From CBDFKS01 sp965248905 (GTDB lineage Bacteria; Chloroflexota; Dehalococcoidia; Lucifugimonadales; JAGWBF01): a stretch of 64,000 nt of DNA. The stretch lies in NCBI GenBank assembly GCA_965248905.1, contig CBDFKS010000007.1, positions 248,001-312,000 on the forward strand, read 5' to 3'. This document shows positions 33,831-43,552 of the stretch, piece by piece. The first letter of the stretch is position 1; each line of letters begins with the position of its first letter. The notes beneath the pieces are model-generated. The model ran no database searches and was not told the DNA's origin. It saw nothing but the letters and a program-made list of their open reading frames with translations. A program made the translations under genes and the position numbers.

Positions 33831-34974
33831 AGTTAGAATAGTGTCATTATGAAGATAATAGGAGCGAGAAAATCGGGGTCCAAAGTCATAAGCAGGGTCC
33901 AGGAGATTAGCAGGTCTGCGGAGGCAAGATTGAAGTGGATGGATTACTACCGAGCGCATAAGAACAACGCTTCTCTGACTTGCCGGTACTTCGGGATCAG
34001 CAGGCAGATCCTTCGGCTACGCTCAGGACAGGCTCTTCTATCGATGGAAACGACGGTACAATCCCAGGGATCTGAGGAGCTTGGAAGAGAGGAGTCACAG
34101 GCCTAGGTGCTTGCGGCAGCCCACCTGGTCCCGGAAACTGGCTCTAGCGGTGTTGCACCTAAGGGAGCAGTATCCCAGGTGGGGAAAAGACAAGCTGGTG
34201 GTACTACTGAGGCAGAGGGGGTGGCAGGTATCCACCTCCATGGTGGGACGGATCCTGGCCCAGCTGAAGCTGCGTGGGGTGCTCAAGGAGCTTCCTAGGA
34301 CAGGCATCTCTACCCGCAAGAGGCGATGGCAGCGTCCCTATGCCGTCCGTAAGCCCAAAGGGTATGAGATAAAGAGGCCGGGAGATGTAGTTCAGGTAGA
34401 CACTCTGGATGTAAGACCTCTACCAGGCGTGGTTCTCAAACACTTCACGGCCCGTGATATGGTCTCTAGATGGGACGTGGTAGAGGCTCACACCAGAGCT
34501 ACTGCCACCACAGCGGCAGGCTTCTTGGAGCGCTTACTGCAAAGGATGCCATTTCCTGTGAGAGCTATACAGGTGGACGGAGGCTCAGAGTACCAGGCAG
34601 CCTTTGAGGAGTCCTGTGAGCAACGAGGCCTTAAACTATTCGTTCTTCCACCTCGCTCCCCCAAGCTTAACGGTTGTGTAGAGCGGGCACAGCGTACCCA
34701 CACCGAGGAGTTCTATGAAGTCACTAATTTCTCTCTAGATGTGGCTTCCCTGAACCGGGAGCTCCTGGCTTGGGAGAATATCTATAACACCATTCGCCCT
34801 CACCAAGCCCTGGGCTATCTTACTCCTCTGGCCTTCTGGAAGCGCTGGCAGGAAGAACACCCACCAGACAAAGGAGACGGAACGCCGGACAAAGTGCCCG
34901 ACATTCCGTCTCCCTCTGACATTCCTAGTGTACCACACACTACCCTAAAGGAGGTCAAGTGTCACTAATCTACT
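33831..34974. mobile_element. IS481-like element, defective
   Basis: The probable ends are imperfect inverted repeats: AGTTAGAATAGTGTCATT from 33831, and AGTAGATTAGTGACACTT as the complement of the right end at 34974 (about 15 of 17 aligned bases). Open MMPL coding sequence begins immediately at 34975, which supports the right end. No clear target duplication was seen, in line with later rearrangement. Confidence 0.6.
33849..34968 (+). pseudogene. IS481-like transposase broken by a 27-28-bp repeat insertion
   Basis: The N-terminal helix-turn-helix (ARLKWMDYYRAHKNNASLTC, YFGISRQ) and the core (FYRWKRRYNPRDLRSLEERS, then the DDE domain with VQVDTLD, QVDGGSEY and CVERAQRTHTEEFYE, and NTIRPHQALGYLTPLAFW) are all present. 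Between GISRQ and FYRW lies an extra segment at about 34010-34037 containing CTTCGGCTACGCTCAGGACA, which shifts the frame and adds LRLRSGQA. Without it the two parts join. The DDE half alone is open from 34081. Confidence 0.85.
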
Positions 34975-36948
34975 GGACGAGTACACCTGTTTCGTTCGAC
35001 CGTCGACGGGACGATAAAGGAGCTCAGGGCTTTACCAGGAGTGATCTCAGCCGTGAGCTACTTCGACACCAACGAGTCCGACATGCTGGCGGATGACCGG
35101 CATGCGGTCCTGGGGTGGGTCTCGCTCCAGGACGAGTCCGTTAAACATAGCATCGACATAAATATCGAGCCGGTTCAGCATGCCGTAGAGTCCGCCGAAA
35201 AAGGTTCCAGCGGATTCGAGATTGGCGTCGTCAGCTTCGACCTGATCGAGGATGAGTTCGAGGAGATCATCGAGGAGGACTTCAGTCGCATTCTGTTCAT
35301 ATCCCTCGGGCTGGGGCTGATTATTCTGCTTCTGGCCTTCAGGGCCGTAGTGGCGGCCGTCATCCCCCTGATCATGGCTATTGGAGCCATCTTCAGCGCC
35401 ATTGGTGTTGCTACCCTGGTAAGCAAGGCCTATCCCCTTGTCGATCTATACGCGGAAATGATCCTGATGATGGGTCTGGCGGTTGGCATCGACTACTCCC
35501 TGTTTATCGTGAGCCGGTTCCGGAACGAGCGGCGGGAAGGAAGGCCAAAGCTGGAGGCCATATCCGTGGCCAGCAACACTACCGGCAGGGCCGTTTTCTA
35601 TGCCGGGGTTACGGTGGTGCTGTCTCTGGCCGGGCTTACGCTGACCGGCGACGCGACGTTCATATCGCTGGCCCTGGGCGCTATTATCGTGGTCTTCCTG
35701 GCCGTCATAGGCTCGCTGACTCTCCTGCCGGCGCTTCTATCCGCCCTGGGCGATAACGTCAACCGGCTGAGAATCCCCTTTCTCGGAAGGGAGAACATGC
35801 AGGCCGGCATCTGGGGGGCAATTACAGACCGGGTGCTGGCGCGGCCGGCGGTCCTGGCCACCGTCACCACAGGAGCTTTGATCGCGCTGGCGGTGCCCGT
35901 CTTCTACTTGAACCTGGGTTTCAACGAGGGCGCGGACGCCCTGCCTGATGCCGTTAAGGGCAAGCGCGCCGTGGAGCTACTGGAAGAGCACTTCTCCAGC
36001 AGCTTGCTGCTACCGGCGAGAGTTGTGGTAGATGCCCCTGACGTGCGCGCACCTGAGATTGAGACGGCCGTAGCTAGACTGATGCAGCGGGTTAACGACT
36101 CGGACGCCTTCCTTGGGCCCTTCCCGACGAGGGTTAGCGAGGCCGGCGACCTGCTGCGGGTCACCGTCCCGGTCGCCGGCAAGATTGACGATGAAGAGTC
36201 GGAGGATGCCTTGGCGCTCCTTCGTCAGGTGATCATCCCTGAGACCTTCGCCGGCACGAATGCCAACGTTTACGTGTCTGGCGCTACCGCCGACAGTGTG
36301 GACTTTCGGGACCACATGTACGGCAGAGCGTCTTACGTCTTCGCATTTGTGCTGGGGCTGTCCTTCCTACTGCTCCTGGTAATGTTCCGCTCCATAGTGA
36401 TTCCTGTGAAGGCCATCGCGCTCAACCTTCTCTCCGTGGGCGCGGCCTACGGCGTGCTGGTGATGGTTTTCCAGTGGGGCTGGGGGATAGGCATACTGGG
36501 CTCCGAGGCCAGCGGCATCGTAGAGTCCTGGCTGCCCCTGTTCCTGTTCGGCATCCTCTTCGGCCTGTCCATGGACTACCACATGCTTCTTCTGAATAGG
36601 ATCAAAGAGGTATATGACCATGGGGAAAATAACGAGGAAGCGGTTTCTTTGGGTATCCGGTTGACAGCGGGGCAGATCACCAGCGCCGCTGCGATCATGG
36701 TGGGCGTCTTTGCGGCCTTCGCCAGTAGTCGGGTACTGGGTCTTCAGCAGTTCGGAGTAGGCCTGGCGGTTGCGGTGTTCATCGACGCCACGGTCATCCG
36801 AGTGATCCTGCTTCCGGCCAGCATGAAGCTCCTGGGCGAGAGGAACTGGTATCTGCCTAGCTGGCTGGACTGGCTGCCGAAGGTCACCCCGGGTGAGGCT
36901 CCGCTGGACGACGGTACTCAACCTAGAACAGCGAGTCCTCCAGTATAG
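34975..36948 (+). pseudogene. MMPL/RND-type transporter lacking its N-terminus
   Basis: About 658 codons from the IS border, with no start codon of its own (the first GTG is at 35041). TM segments follow the MMPL plan: ILFISLGLGLIILLLAF, GIDYSLFIVSRFRNERREG, a second porter domain (~residues 320-440), then a repeat with FGLSMDYHMLLLNRIKE. Both MMPL motifs with the transmembrane Asp-Tyr pairs are intact. Missing is TM1 and the start of the first porter domain, about 100 residues, which are not found to the left of the IS. Probably non-functional unless a late start works. Confidence 0.8.
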
Positions 36949-37014
36949 TCGCCTGAAGACCATCTTCTCCTCGTGTGACGAGCATAAGCTGGACAGGCGT
37001 TATTACATCAGGCG

Positions 37015-38118
37015 CTAGGCGAATATATCCAGCGGCAGGAATGCCGAGACCATCACGTTGGGAAGGTCCACGATTTCGCTAATTTTGAGGTCGACGGCGA
37101 CGCTACATATGCAGTAGGCTTGCTCTCGGGACCATCCCCGCCGCCCCAGTAGGTCGATCATGTTCAGCACTGCATTCCTGGCGGCCAGAGTTACATCCTC
37201 GGACTCGTTGGCGTTTTCAGATATAGGATACCCGGTGGTGGCCAAAAAACGGCGGGGCGCCGCCATCTCCGGTGAGGTAAAGTACTCATCCCGCTCGAAC
37301 ATGGGCGTACGGATGTTGTACTTTCGGGCCTCGCCCTTTCGCACTGCGAAGCTGGCGTGAAGGGTTGCTCCCATCTCGATGGCCGTGCCACATGCCTCAC
37401 CGTCCCCCTGGGAGAAATGAGCGTCTCCGGCTGAAAACAGTCCGCCCTCCACGAAAACGGGAAGGAGTAGGCGCACGCCCGCGGTCATCTGCTTGGTATC
37501 CATGTTGCCGCCGTTCTCCCTCGGAGGAATGGTCCGGAGCCCTTCCGAGGCGACGGCATCCGTGGCCGGCACCGCGCTTCTGGGATCCGGGGGCAATACG
37601 AAGCCGCCCCGTCCTCTCAGCTCCTCCTCCCTGAGCGTGATCTGTCGGTGCAGCTCATGGGATGGCGCGACGCCCATCACTCCCATGAAAGAAGCGTCTG
37701 GCACCCGCACCCCGGGCAAGTTTGTAGAAGTGGCGTAGCCGTCCTTAATAGTCCATTTGACCATAAAAGGCTCTTCAAAGAATCCTCTTAGCAGTCCGAA
37801 CCCGGGCAGGATTGTGGTGAACCCGAAGGATGCCGGCTCTATGTGAAGGACCGTCACCTCTAATAGATCGCCCGGCTCGGCACCCTCGACGTAAACAGGG
37901 CCCGTCAAGGCGTGACCTCTGTTCATGTCCACGTTTTTTAGATCAGACGGGACTGTATTTAGGGTTATCTGCATGTCCATGCCGTCCCGAGTATCCATGA
38001 TCACCTCCTCTCCCTGCTCCACTCGCAGGACGGGAGGGATGTCGGGATGCCACCGGTTATGCCCCTTTTCGGGCTCCGAGCTACAGGGCCCCGTGAAGTC
38101 CAGGGATATTCGCTTCAT
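37015..38118 (-). CDS. Acetamidase/formamidase family protein
   Basis: 367 residues. The second of two ATG codons is chosen for spacing from GGAGG. HNRWHPDIPPVLRVEQGEEV, GHALTGPVYVEGAEPGDLLE, SFMGVMGVAPS, NMDTKQMTAGVRLLLPVFVE and FSAGDAHFSQGDGEACGTAI are the landmarks of the FmdA/AmdA family in order. These enzymes hydrolyse formamide or short amides to ammonia and acid; the substrate here is not certain. The gene begins 18 bp beyond an attC site, so it may have been captured beside the cassette array. Confidence 0.9.
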   Translation of the reverse strand: MKRISLDFTGPCSSEPEKGHNRWHPDIPPVLRVEQGEEVIMDTRDGMDMQITLNTVPSDLKNVDMNRGHALTGPVYVEGAEPGDLLEVTVLHIEPASFGFTTILPGFGLLRGFFEEPFMVKWTIKDGYATSTNLPGVRVPDASFMGVMGVAPSHELHRQITLREEELRGRGGFVLPPDPRSAVPATDAVASEGLRTIPPRENGGNMDTKQMTAGVRLLLPVFVEGGLFSAGDAHFSQGDGEACGTAIEMGATLHASFAVRKGEARKYNIRTPMFERDEYFTSPEMAAPRRFLATTGYPISENANESEDVTLAARNAVLNMIDLLGRRGWSREQAYCICSVAVDLKISEIVDLPNVMVSAFLPLDIFA

Positions 38119-38136
38119 CATGCCTCCGAAAAGTGG

Positions 38137-38198
38137 GTCTAACGCTCCGTTCAGCGGCGGCGCGGCGAAGCGCCATCCGCTGCATCGCCATGTTAGGC
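38137..38198 (-). other. Integron attC recombination site, intact
   Basis: On the minus strand R'' is GCCTAAC (38198-38192) and R' is GTTAGAC (38143-38137), which fit RYYYAAC-type and GTTRRRY consensus boxes and pair over 7 bp with one wobble. Inside are the L arms CAGCGG/CCGCTG and an apical GGCGC/GCGCC hairpin with unpaired spacers. This is the full single-strand folding plan of an attC. It lies 10 bp beyond the stop codon of the small gene, exactly as in a gene cassette. Confidence 0.85.
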
Positions 38199-38207
38199 TG
38201 CATTGCC

Positions 38208-38480
38208 CTATTGCCCTTCAATGATGTTGTAGACCTCGAAGACTGTTGGCTTCGCCTCGATACCCATCCCTTGTAGGATCGGCATGAGCTTCGCGCCGAA
38301 GGCGTCAAGTTTGGCCTGACTCTCGAAGACGTCTATCACCTGTAGGCGCTTGTCGCCATAGCAGATGTGGTACTTCTGTCCGTCGGGTACTCTTTGACCG
38401 ATTTCCGTAAGTCGACGGATGACCTCATTGTATTTCGATGCGTTTGCCCCATTCACCTCAAACATCGCAACTATTGCCAT
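38208..38480 (-). CDS. Integron cassette gene: small dimeric-barrel-like protein
   Basis: 90 residues from the ATG at 38480 (AGGAAG upstream). MAIVAMFEVNGANASKYNEV, then PDGQKYHICYGDKRLQVIDV and PTVFEVYNI fit a ferredoxin-like alpha+beta dimer of the antibiotic-monooxygenase/EthD kind; no active-site set is recognised. The gene lies between two attC sites, with a 35-bp leader after one and 10 bp before the other. This is the compact form of a mobile gene cassette. Confidence 0.8.
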   Translation of the reverse strand: MAIVAMFEVNGANASKYNEVIRRLTEIGQRVPDGQKYHICYGDKRLQVIDVFESQAKLDAFGAKLMPILQGMGIEAKPTVFEVYNIIEGQ

Positions 38481-38515
38481 GTCTTCCTGCTTTCGAATGG
38501 ACCGCGACTTCGGCG

Positions 38516-38583
38516 ACCTACCGCCCCGATTCAGCGGCGGGCGCCGTTCCACCCGCGCCGTCGGTTCCATCGCGGTGTTAGAT
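38516..38583 (-). other. Integron attC site with a mutated R' box
   Basis: On the minus strand R'' is ATCTAAC (38583-38577), but the R' box reads GGTAGGT (38522-38516) where GTTRRRY is needed, so the G^TT crossover point is lost. It shares blocks with the other attC: CTAACA, GCGATG and CCGCCGCTGAA. It lies 13 bp beyond the end of the cyclase gene. Probably an inactive or slowed site. Confidence 0.7.
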
Positions 38584-38596
38584 GGCGTTCACGTGA

Positions 38597-39531
38597 TTAC
38601 TTCATCTCTGGATTGTCGCTGGCACGATGTGGAAGCCTCCGAAGGTCCGTGGGCTTTGAAACCATCGCGTCACCCAGTGTCTGTTGCATTTGCACCGCGG
38701 CATCCGCAAACTGTTCGAACATGCGCAGCATTTTCGATTTATCTAATCCGTCCATGGCGTCTGGGTCAGGCATCGGTAACCCGGCCGATCTCATTGCTTT
38801 AACGCTCGCCAGGAATCGCTCTCTGGCGAGCAAATCTTCCGGCGGCACACCGTTGAGGAATTCTTCACCGCGCCCCACATATTGGTGAACTGAGATCTTC
38901 TCCTTGTGTTGATCTCTACGTCGCGAAACTCTACAAAGCGATCGAGAAACGTCGGATCTTCGGTCATGTCGATCACTTGCTCGTAGGCGCTCGAGGTGAG
39001 CATGATCTGGTTTTTGTCCCCCAATCCCATCACTCTGCTTGCAAGGTTGATGGTGCCACCTGCGACATTGAAGTTGCCGTTCACGTCTTCAAAGACGACG
39101 ACCTTCCCCTCGGACAGGCCAATTCGCAAGTTGTAGTACCAGTGACAATTGCACCAGCCGTTGCTGTCGAAGTAGTCGCAAGCGGACCCGGCGCGACGAA
39201 CGGCGGCGAGGCGCAATAGCTCTTGCGCAAAGTCGAGATGCGCAGCGGCAAGGCCGTCGAACGAGAAGACCACCGCAGCGCCATCCCCGGTGGGAATTCT
39301 GATAACGTCTGTCTTGAAATTCAGATTGTTGTCTTGGCAGTATGACAGATGCATCTTGGCGACCGCATCAATGGCAGCCTGCAGATCTTGTGTCAGGGCG
39401 TCTATAACTGCGATCTGATTCAGCGTCCGGCGTTTAGAGTAGCTCACAACGTCGACGAAAGCGACCTGTGCACCGCACGTCCGATTGTGCCGTTCAACTA
39501 TCTCGGCCAAGTGTCGGGACATCTGGGACAT
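38597..39531 (-). pseudogene. Adenylate/guanylate cyclase-type protein, frameshifted
   Basis: The ATG at 39531 follows AAAGGAG by 6 bp. The class III-like domain reads QVAFVDVVSYSKRRTLNQIA, IPTGDGAAVVFSFDGLAAAH and FNVAGGTINLASRVMGLGDK. Near 38905-38915 one base is out of phase: the frame then runs HKEKISVHQYVGRGEEFLNG and a helical tail to a stop at 38597. Correcting one base gives ~311 residues. The cyclase catalytic set looks incomplete, so even the intact protein may be a nucleotide sensor. It is followed by an attC site, so it may be a cassette gene. Confidence 0.75.
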
Positions 39532-39877
39532 GTCAATCTCCTTTATCGCCTTGCCAGAACACGACCGGAGCAAGTATTTAGTGGACTGCAGGCCATCTAG
39601 CTACTAATTATACCGCTGTATGTGGAATAATATAGCTCTAGAGATGATTATACCGCAATGCCAGACCTTGCCCACGACCTGCCGTGAGGCGACTGGACGC
39701 GTTCCCAGAAGGCCGAGGGCTACTGGACAAGTTCACGGTAGTGAATAGGAGCTCTGTACGTGTTATACTTATTATGCTAAGGCATCGGCTCGCCGCCGAA
39801 TTAGCAATTTTAATTGACAACCATCTTCGGGCTGAGGGACCAACTTGGCTCAATGGAGTCAAGGAGCTATAGTCCCA
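39532..39877. other. 346-bp intergenic region upstream of the helicase
   Basis: AT-rich centre with ATTATACCGC repeated at 39607-39616 and 39647-39656, exactly 40 bp apart. This could be a regulatory site for either divergent gene. No attC site or coding region was found here. Confidence 0.45.
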
Positions 39878-41167
39878 GTGAGCTTTGATCAGTTTTCCCT
39901 AGACCCGCGTGTCATCGCCGGCATCAAGTCAGTTGGATACACTACACCCACCCCGATCCAGCAACAAGCCATCCCCGTCGTCCTCAAGGGTCGTGACCTG
40001 TTGGGCCTGGCACAGACAGGCACCGGTAAATCCGCTGCCTTCATCCTACCAATTCTACACCGACTTAGCGGCAGTGCCGCATCGCGCAAGGTACGTGTCC
40101 TAATCATTGTGCCCACCCGCGAGCTCGCCGAACAAATCCACCAGGCCACCATTGCCCTAGGCAAAAACACCCGGGTGCGTAGCGTATCCATTTATGGTGG
40201 AGTGAGCAAGGTCCCTCAGCTTGAGGCACTACGGCGAGGCGCCGAAGTTGTCGTTGCTTGTCCGGGTCGCCTGCTCGACCATGCAAACGAGAGAGGTATT
40301 GACCTGTCTGGGGTTGATGTGTTGGTGTTGGACGAGGCGGATACCATGTGCGATATGGGCTTCCTGCCTGATATTCGCCGCATTCTCAGCCATCTACCGC
40401 GAAGACGCCAGACGCTTTTATTCTCCGCCACCATGCCCGAAGACATCCGCAAGCTGGCAGTCAGTATTCTCAGCAACCCTGATATGGTACAGGTCGACCC
40501 GATCGCGCCGGTAACAACGGTTTCCCACGCGCTCTATCCGGTGCCCGATAGCCTAAAGAAAAATCTGTTGATGGCGATGTTGCAACAAACGCCCACAGGA
40601 CGCGCGCTGATCTTCACGCGCACCAAGCATCGAGCGCGAACTCTTGCGCTAGACCTGGCAAAGGACAAATACCGCGTTTCGGCGTTGCAAGGCAATCTGT
40701 CGCAGAACCGACGGGATGAGGCGATGAACGGCTTCCGCTCCGGGAAATACGACATTCTGGTGGCCACCGACATTGCTGCTCATGGTATTGATGTACCGGA
40801 AGTTTCCCACGTGATCAACTTCGACATGCCGAATACTGTAGATGCCTACATCCACCGAATCGGACGCACTGGCCGGGCCCTCCAGACTGGTGAGGCGTTC
40901 ACCCTGGCAGTCACGGCGGATGCCCAAATGGTTCGTGACGTTGAAAAAGCGCTAGACTCCCGGATAGAGCGGCGGCGGTTACCCGGTTTTGACTACGGTG
41001 ACTTCACGCCGGAGAGCCAATTCCCGCAGTATCGCCCGAATCAGACTCGTCAGACCACGCCACGTCGCAATGGCGGGCAACACCGCGGCAGTCCAGGGGG
41101 ACAAAAGCCGCGCTCCGGCAGGAGACCAGGGCGACCGCATGCCAACAGCAGGGTTGCTGCCAGGTAA
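39878..41167 (+). CDS. DEAD-box RNA helicase, RhlE-like
   Basis: 429 residues from the GTG at 39878, which gives the usual family start VSFDQFSLDPRVIAGI; AAGGAG lies 11 bp upstream. Motifs in order: Q motif PTPIQQQAIP, I AQTGTGKS, Ia PTRELAEQ, II DEAD, III SAT, V TDIAAHGIDVPEVSHVINFD, VI HRIGRTGRA. A basic, Gln/Gly/Arg-rich C-terminal tail (~50 residues) should bind RNA. RhlE-type helicases act in ribosome assembly and cold growth, by remodelling RNA structures. Confidence 0.93.
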   Translation: MSFDQFSLDPRVIAGIKSVGYTTPTPIQQQAIPVVLKGRDLLGLAQTGTGKSAAFILPILHRLSGSAASRKVRVLIIVPTRELAEQIHQATIALGKNTRVRSVSIYGGVSKVPQLEALRRGAEVVVACPGRLLDHANERGIDLSGVDVLVLDEADTMCDMGFLPDIRRILSHLPRRRQTLLFSATMPEDIRKLAVSILSNPDMVQVDPIAPVTTVSHALYPVPDSLKKNLLMAMLQQTPTGRALIFTRTKHRARTLALDLAKDKYRVSALQGNLSQNRRDEAMNGFRSGKYDILVATDIAAHGIDVPEVSHVINFDMPNTVDAYIHRIGRTGRALQTGEAFTLAVTADAQMVRDVEKALDSRIERRRLPGFDYGDFTPESQFPQYRPNQTRQTTPRRNGGQHRGSPGGQKPRSGRRPGRPHANSRVAAR

Positions 41168-41197
41168 TGGTTCCGCTGCCAGTGCGGTCCTCCAGGT

Positions 41198-43045
41198 TTA
41201 CGCTGGGCGCACACTCTCTTTAGAAACGTCCCGGCGCTGGCGGAGCCTTCCGACGGCAGACAGCTCCTTCTTGCGCATACGGAAGTTCTGAGGAGTGACC
41301 TCAACAAGCTCGTTGGAGGAGATGAAAGCCAGGGCCTCCTCCAGACTCATCTTTACTCGAGAGTTCAGGCGCTTGGCGATGTCGGCTGTTGACGACCGCA
41401 TATTCGTCAACTTCTTCTCCTTGCACACGTTGATCGCGATGTCGTCTTCTCTACTGTGCATACCGACAATCATACCCATGTACACGGGTGTTCCAGGCTC
41501 TATAAATGTGTCGCCTCTTCCCTGAGCGTTAAGGAGCCCGTACGTGACGGCGACCCCGCTCTCCGATGCCACAAGCACCCCTGAAACATCCGACTTTATC
41601 TCGCCCTCCATCAGCTTGTATTCAGTGAATACGCTGTGCTCGACGCCATTCCCCCGCATCGTGCGGAGGAAAAATGTGCTGAACCCTATCAAGCCCCGGG
41701 TGGATATACTGTACTCAAGCCGCACATTGCCTGCGCCATCATATTTCATGTCAGTAAGCTCGGCCCGGCGACTAGACAGAGTTTCCGTCAGCTCGCCAAT
41801 GAACTCCTCAGTAGTATCTATCGTGAGATGCTCGTACGGCTCGTAGACCCGTCCATCAATAACCTTGGTCACGGGCTCTGGCCTGGATACCTGGAACTCG
41901 TACTGCTCACGTCTCATGGTCTCTATAAGTATGGCAAGATGCAGCTCTCCACGTCCCGAGACAAGAAATTCGTCCGCACTAGGTGTCGTCTCTACACGCA
42001 GGCTGACATTTGTTCGAAGCTCTTTGAGAAGCCTTTCGTGCAGCACCCTAGAAGTGCAGCGTGCTTCCTCCCGGCCCATGAAGGGAGATGTGTTTACTCC
42101 GAAGGTCATCTTGACGGTCGGCTCGTCTATCTTGATAGATGGCAGCGCTTCAGGAAAGTCAACGGAGGCTATAGTATCTCCAATGGACACATTGTCAGCT
42201 CCAGCCACGGCAACTATATCCCCGACCTGAGCTTCCGAGACCTCCAGACGTTCGAGGCCCCGAAACACAAACACCTTTTCAAGAGTATGGGGCACAACAT
42301 GGTTGTCCCTGCCCATTAGGGCCACCGAATCCCTGAGGCGAATGTTCCCCCGAAACACGCGGCCTATGGCTACCTGTCCGAGATAGTTATCGTAGTCCAG
42401 GGCAGCCACAAGCATCTGGAGTGGACCGTCCGGGTCCCCAGAGGGAGGCGGAATAACTTCCAGTATGGCGTCGAAAAGTGGCTGTATGTCCTGTCGTGGG
42501 TCATTGAGCTCCGCTACGGCGTAGCCCTGACGCGCAGATGCAAACAGGATTGGAAAGTCGAGCTGCGCAGTCTCTGTAGCGAGCTCCAGAAACAAGTCTT
42601 GCACCATCTCAACCACTTCAGGGGCCCTGGCCTCCGGTCGGTCTATTTTGTTGATGACAACCATCGGTGTGACGCCTTGGCGCAGGGCCTGTTGCAACAC
42701 GTAACGAGTCTGGGGCATGGGACCGTCAACGGCGTCCACGACCAGCAAACAGCCATCAACCATATTCATGATACGTTCAACTTCACCGCTGAAGTCAGCG
42801 TGACCAGGTGTATCGATAATGTTGATCTTCACACCCTTGTAAGTCACGGCCGTATTCTTGGCAAGAATCGTGATACCACGTTCTCGCTCCAGTGGGTTGG
42901 TGTCCATGATAAGCTCTCCAACCTGCTGATTGGAGCGAAAGACGTTAGCATGCTTTAGCAGAGCGTCCACTAACGTGGTCTTGCCGTGGTCAATGTGAGC
43001 TATGATTGCGAGATTGCGAATACCTCTGTTAGCGTGGGTTTCCAT
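41198..43045 (-). CDS. typA: Ribosome-associated GTPase BipA/TypA
   Basis: 615 residues, the usual length. NLAIIAHIDHGKTTLVDALL (G1), ERERGITI (G2), DTPGHADFSGEVERI (G3), NKIDRPEARAPEVV (G4). The EF-G-like domains follow, with the BipA-specific C-terminal region SRSRVKMSLEEALAF-type sequence and DELVEVTP. BipA is a ribosome-assembly GTPase needed under cold and stress, and it lies convergent with the RhlE-like helicase, which has a related job. GGAG precedes the ATG. Confidence 0.95.
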   Translation of the reverse strand: METHANRGIRNLAIIAHIDHGKTTLVDALLKHANVFRSNQQVGELIMDTNPLERERGITILAKNTAVTYKGVKINIIDTPGHADFSGEVERIMNMVDGCLLVVDAVDGPMPQTRYVLQQALRQGVTPMVVINKIDRPEARAPEVVEMVQDLFLELATETAQLDFPILFASARQGYAVAELNDPRQDIQPLFDAILEVIPPPSGDPDGPLQMLVAALDYDNYLGQVAIGRVFRGNIRLRDSVALMGRDNHVVPHTLEKVFVFRGLERLEVSEAQVGDIVAVAGADNVSIGDTIASVDFPEALPSIKIDEPTVKMTFGVNTSPFMGREEARCTSRVLHERLLKELRTNVSLRVETTPSADEFLVSGRGELHLAILIETMRREQYEFQVSRPEPVTKVIDGRVYEPYEHLTIDTTEEFIGELTETLSSRRAELTDMKYDGAGNVRLEYSISTRGLIGFSTFFLRTMRGNGVEHSVFTEYKLMEGEIKSDVSGVLVASESGVAVTYGLLNAQGRGDTFIEPGTPVYMGMIVGMHSREDDIAINVCKEKKLTNMRSSTADIAKRLNSRVKMSLEEALAFISSNELVEVTPQNFRMRKKELSAVGRLRQRRDVSKESVRPA

Positions 43046-43552
43046 GGGTCTCCAAATCTATAGTCCTTTCTGATACCCAGAGGAATCCATGACGAGTTTA
43101 CATGGGGTGGCGTGCTGATTGCTCTGGGGGTTTTGATACTGACCTGTCCAGCTCGTATGGAAATGTCCTTTAATTATCTCAGCCCAAGGGCAGAGAAGCC
43201 ACTCTCGGACTGACCAGATGTGGCCAGTTCACCTTGCGGCTATGCCAGGATTAAGATGCTGTACCTGACTTCTCTGATGTTGTTTCAGGTCAATATGATC
43301 CAATCAAAAATTATGCGCTGTGCTAGCCAGCCAGCGCATATAGGGATTATACTGTCCTTCTCTGGAAAAGGCCAGCCTGTCGCCAGCCCATGGGACCGCG
43401 TTTCAGTTGAGAGCTGAGGCTAAAGAAGACTCGGCTGCTATTAGCGGGGTGTGGCCAGTGGAGCTACCAAAGTCTATGGGGAATGAACAAACAGCCCGAT
43501 GTTTGTGCAATGGTGAAAAGCCTGCCATTGCATTGGTGTTCATTCCTTGGGT
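43046..43552. other. 507-bp intergenic region with a three-stem palindromic element
   Basis: No coding region. At 43480-43546 an outer 10-bp stem (GGAATGAACA/TGTTCATTCC) encloses two hairpins: ACAAACA-GCCCGA-TGTTTGT (43487-43506) and TGCAATGG-11 nt-CCATTGCA (43506-43532). On the minus strand it directly follows the stop codon of the response-regulator gene, so it may end or protect that mRNA. Confidence 0.7.

Noticed and set aside
43220..43417. Small gene between BipA and the response regulator
   Set aside because: Low-quality composition and no ribosome site; the region is better explained as intergenic.
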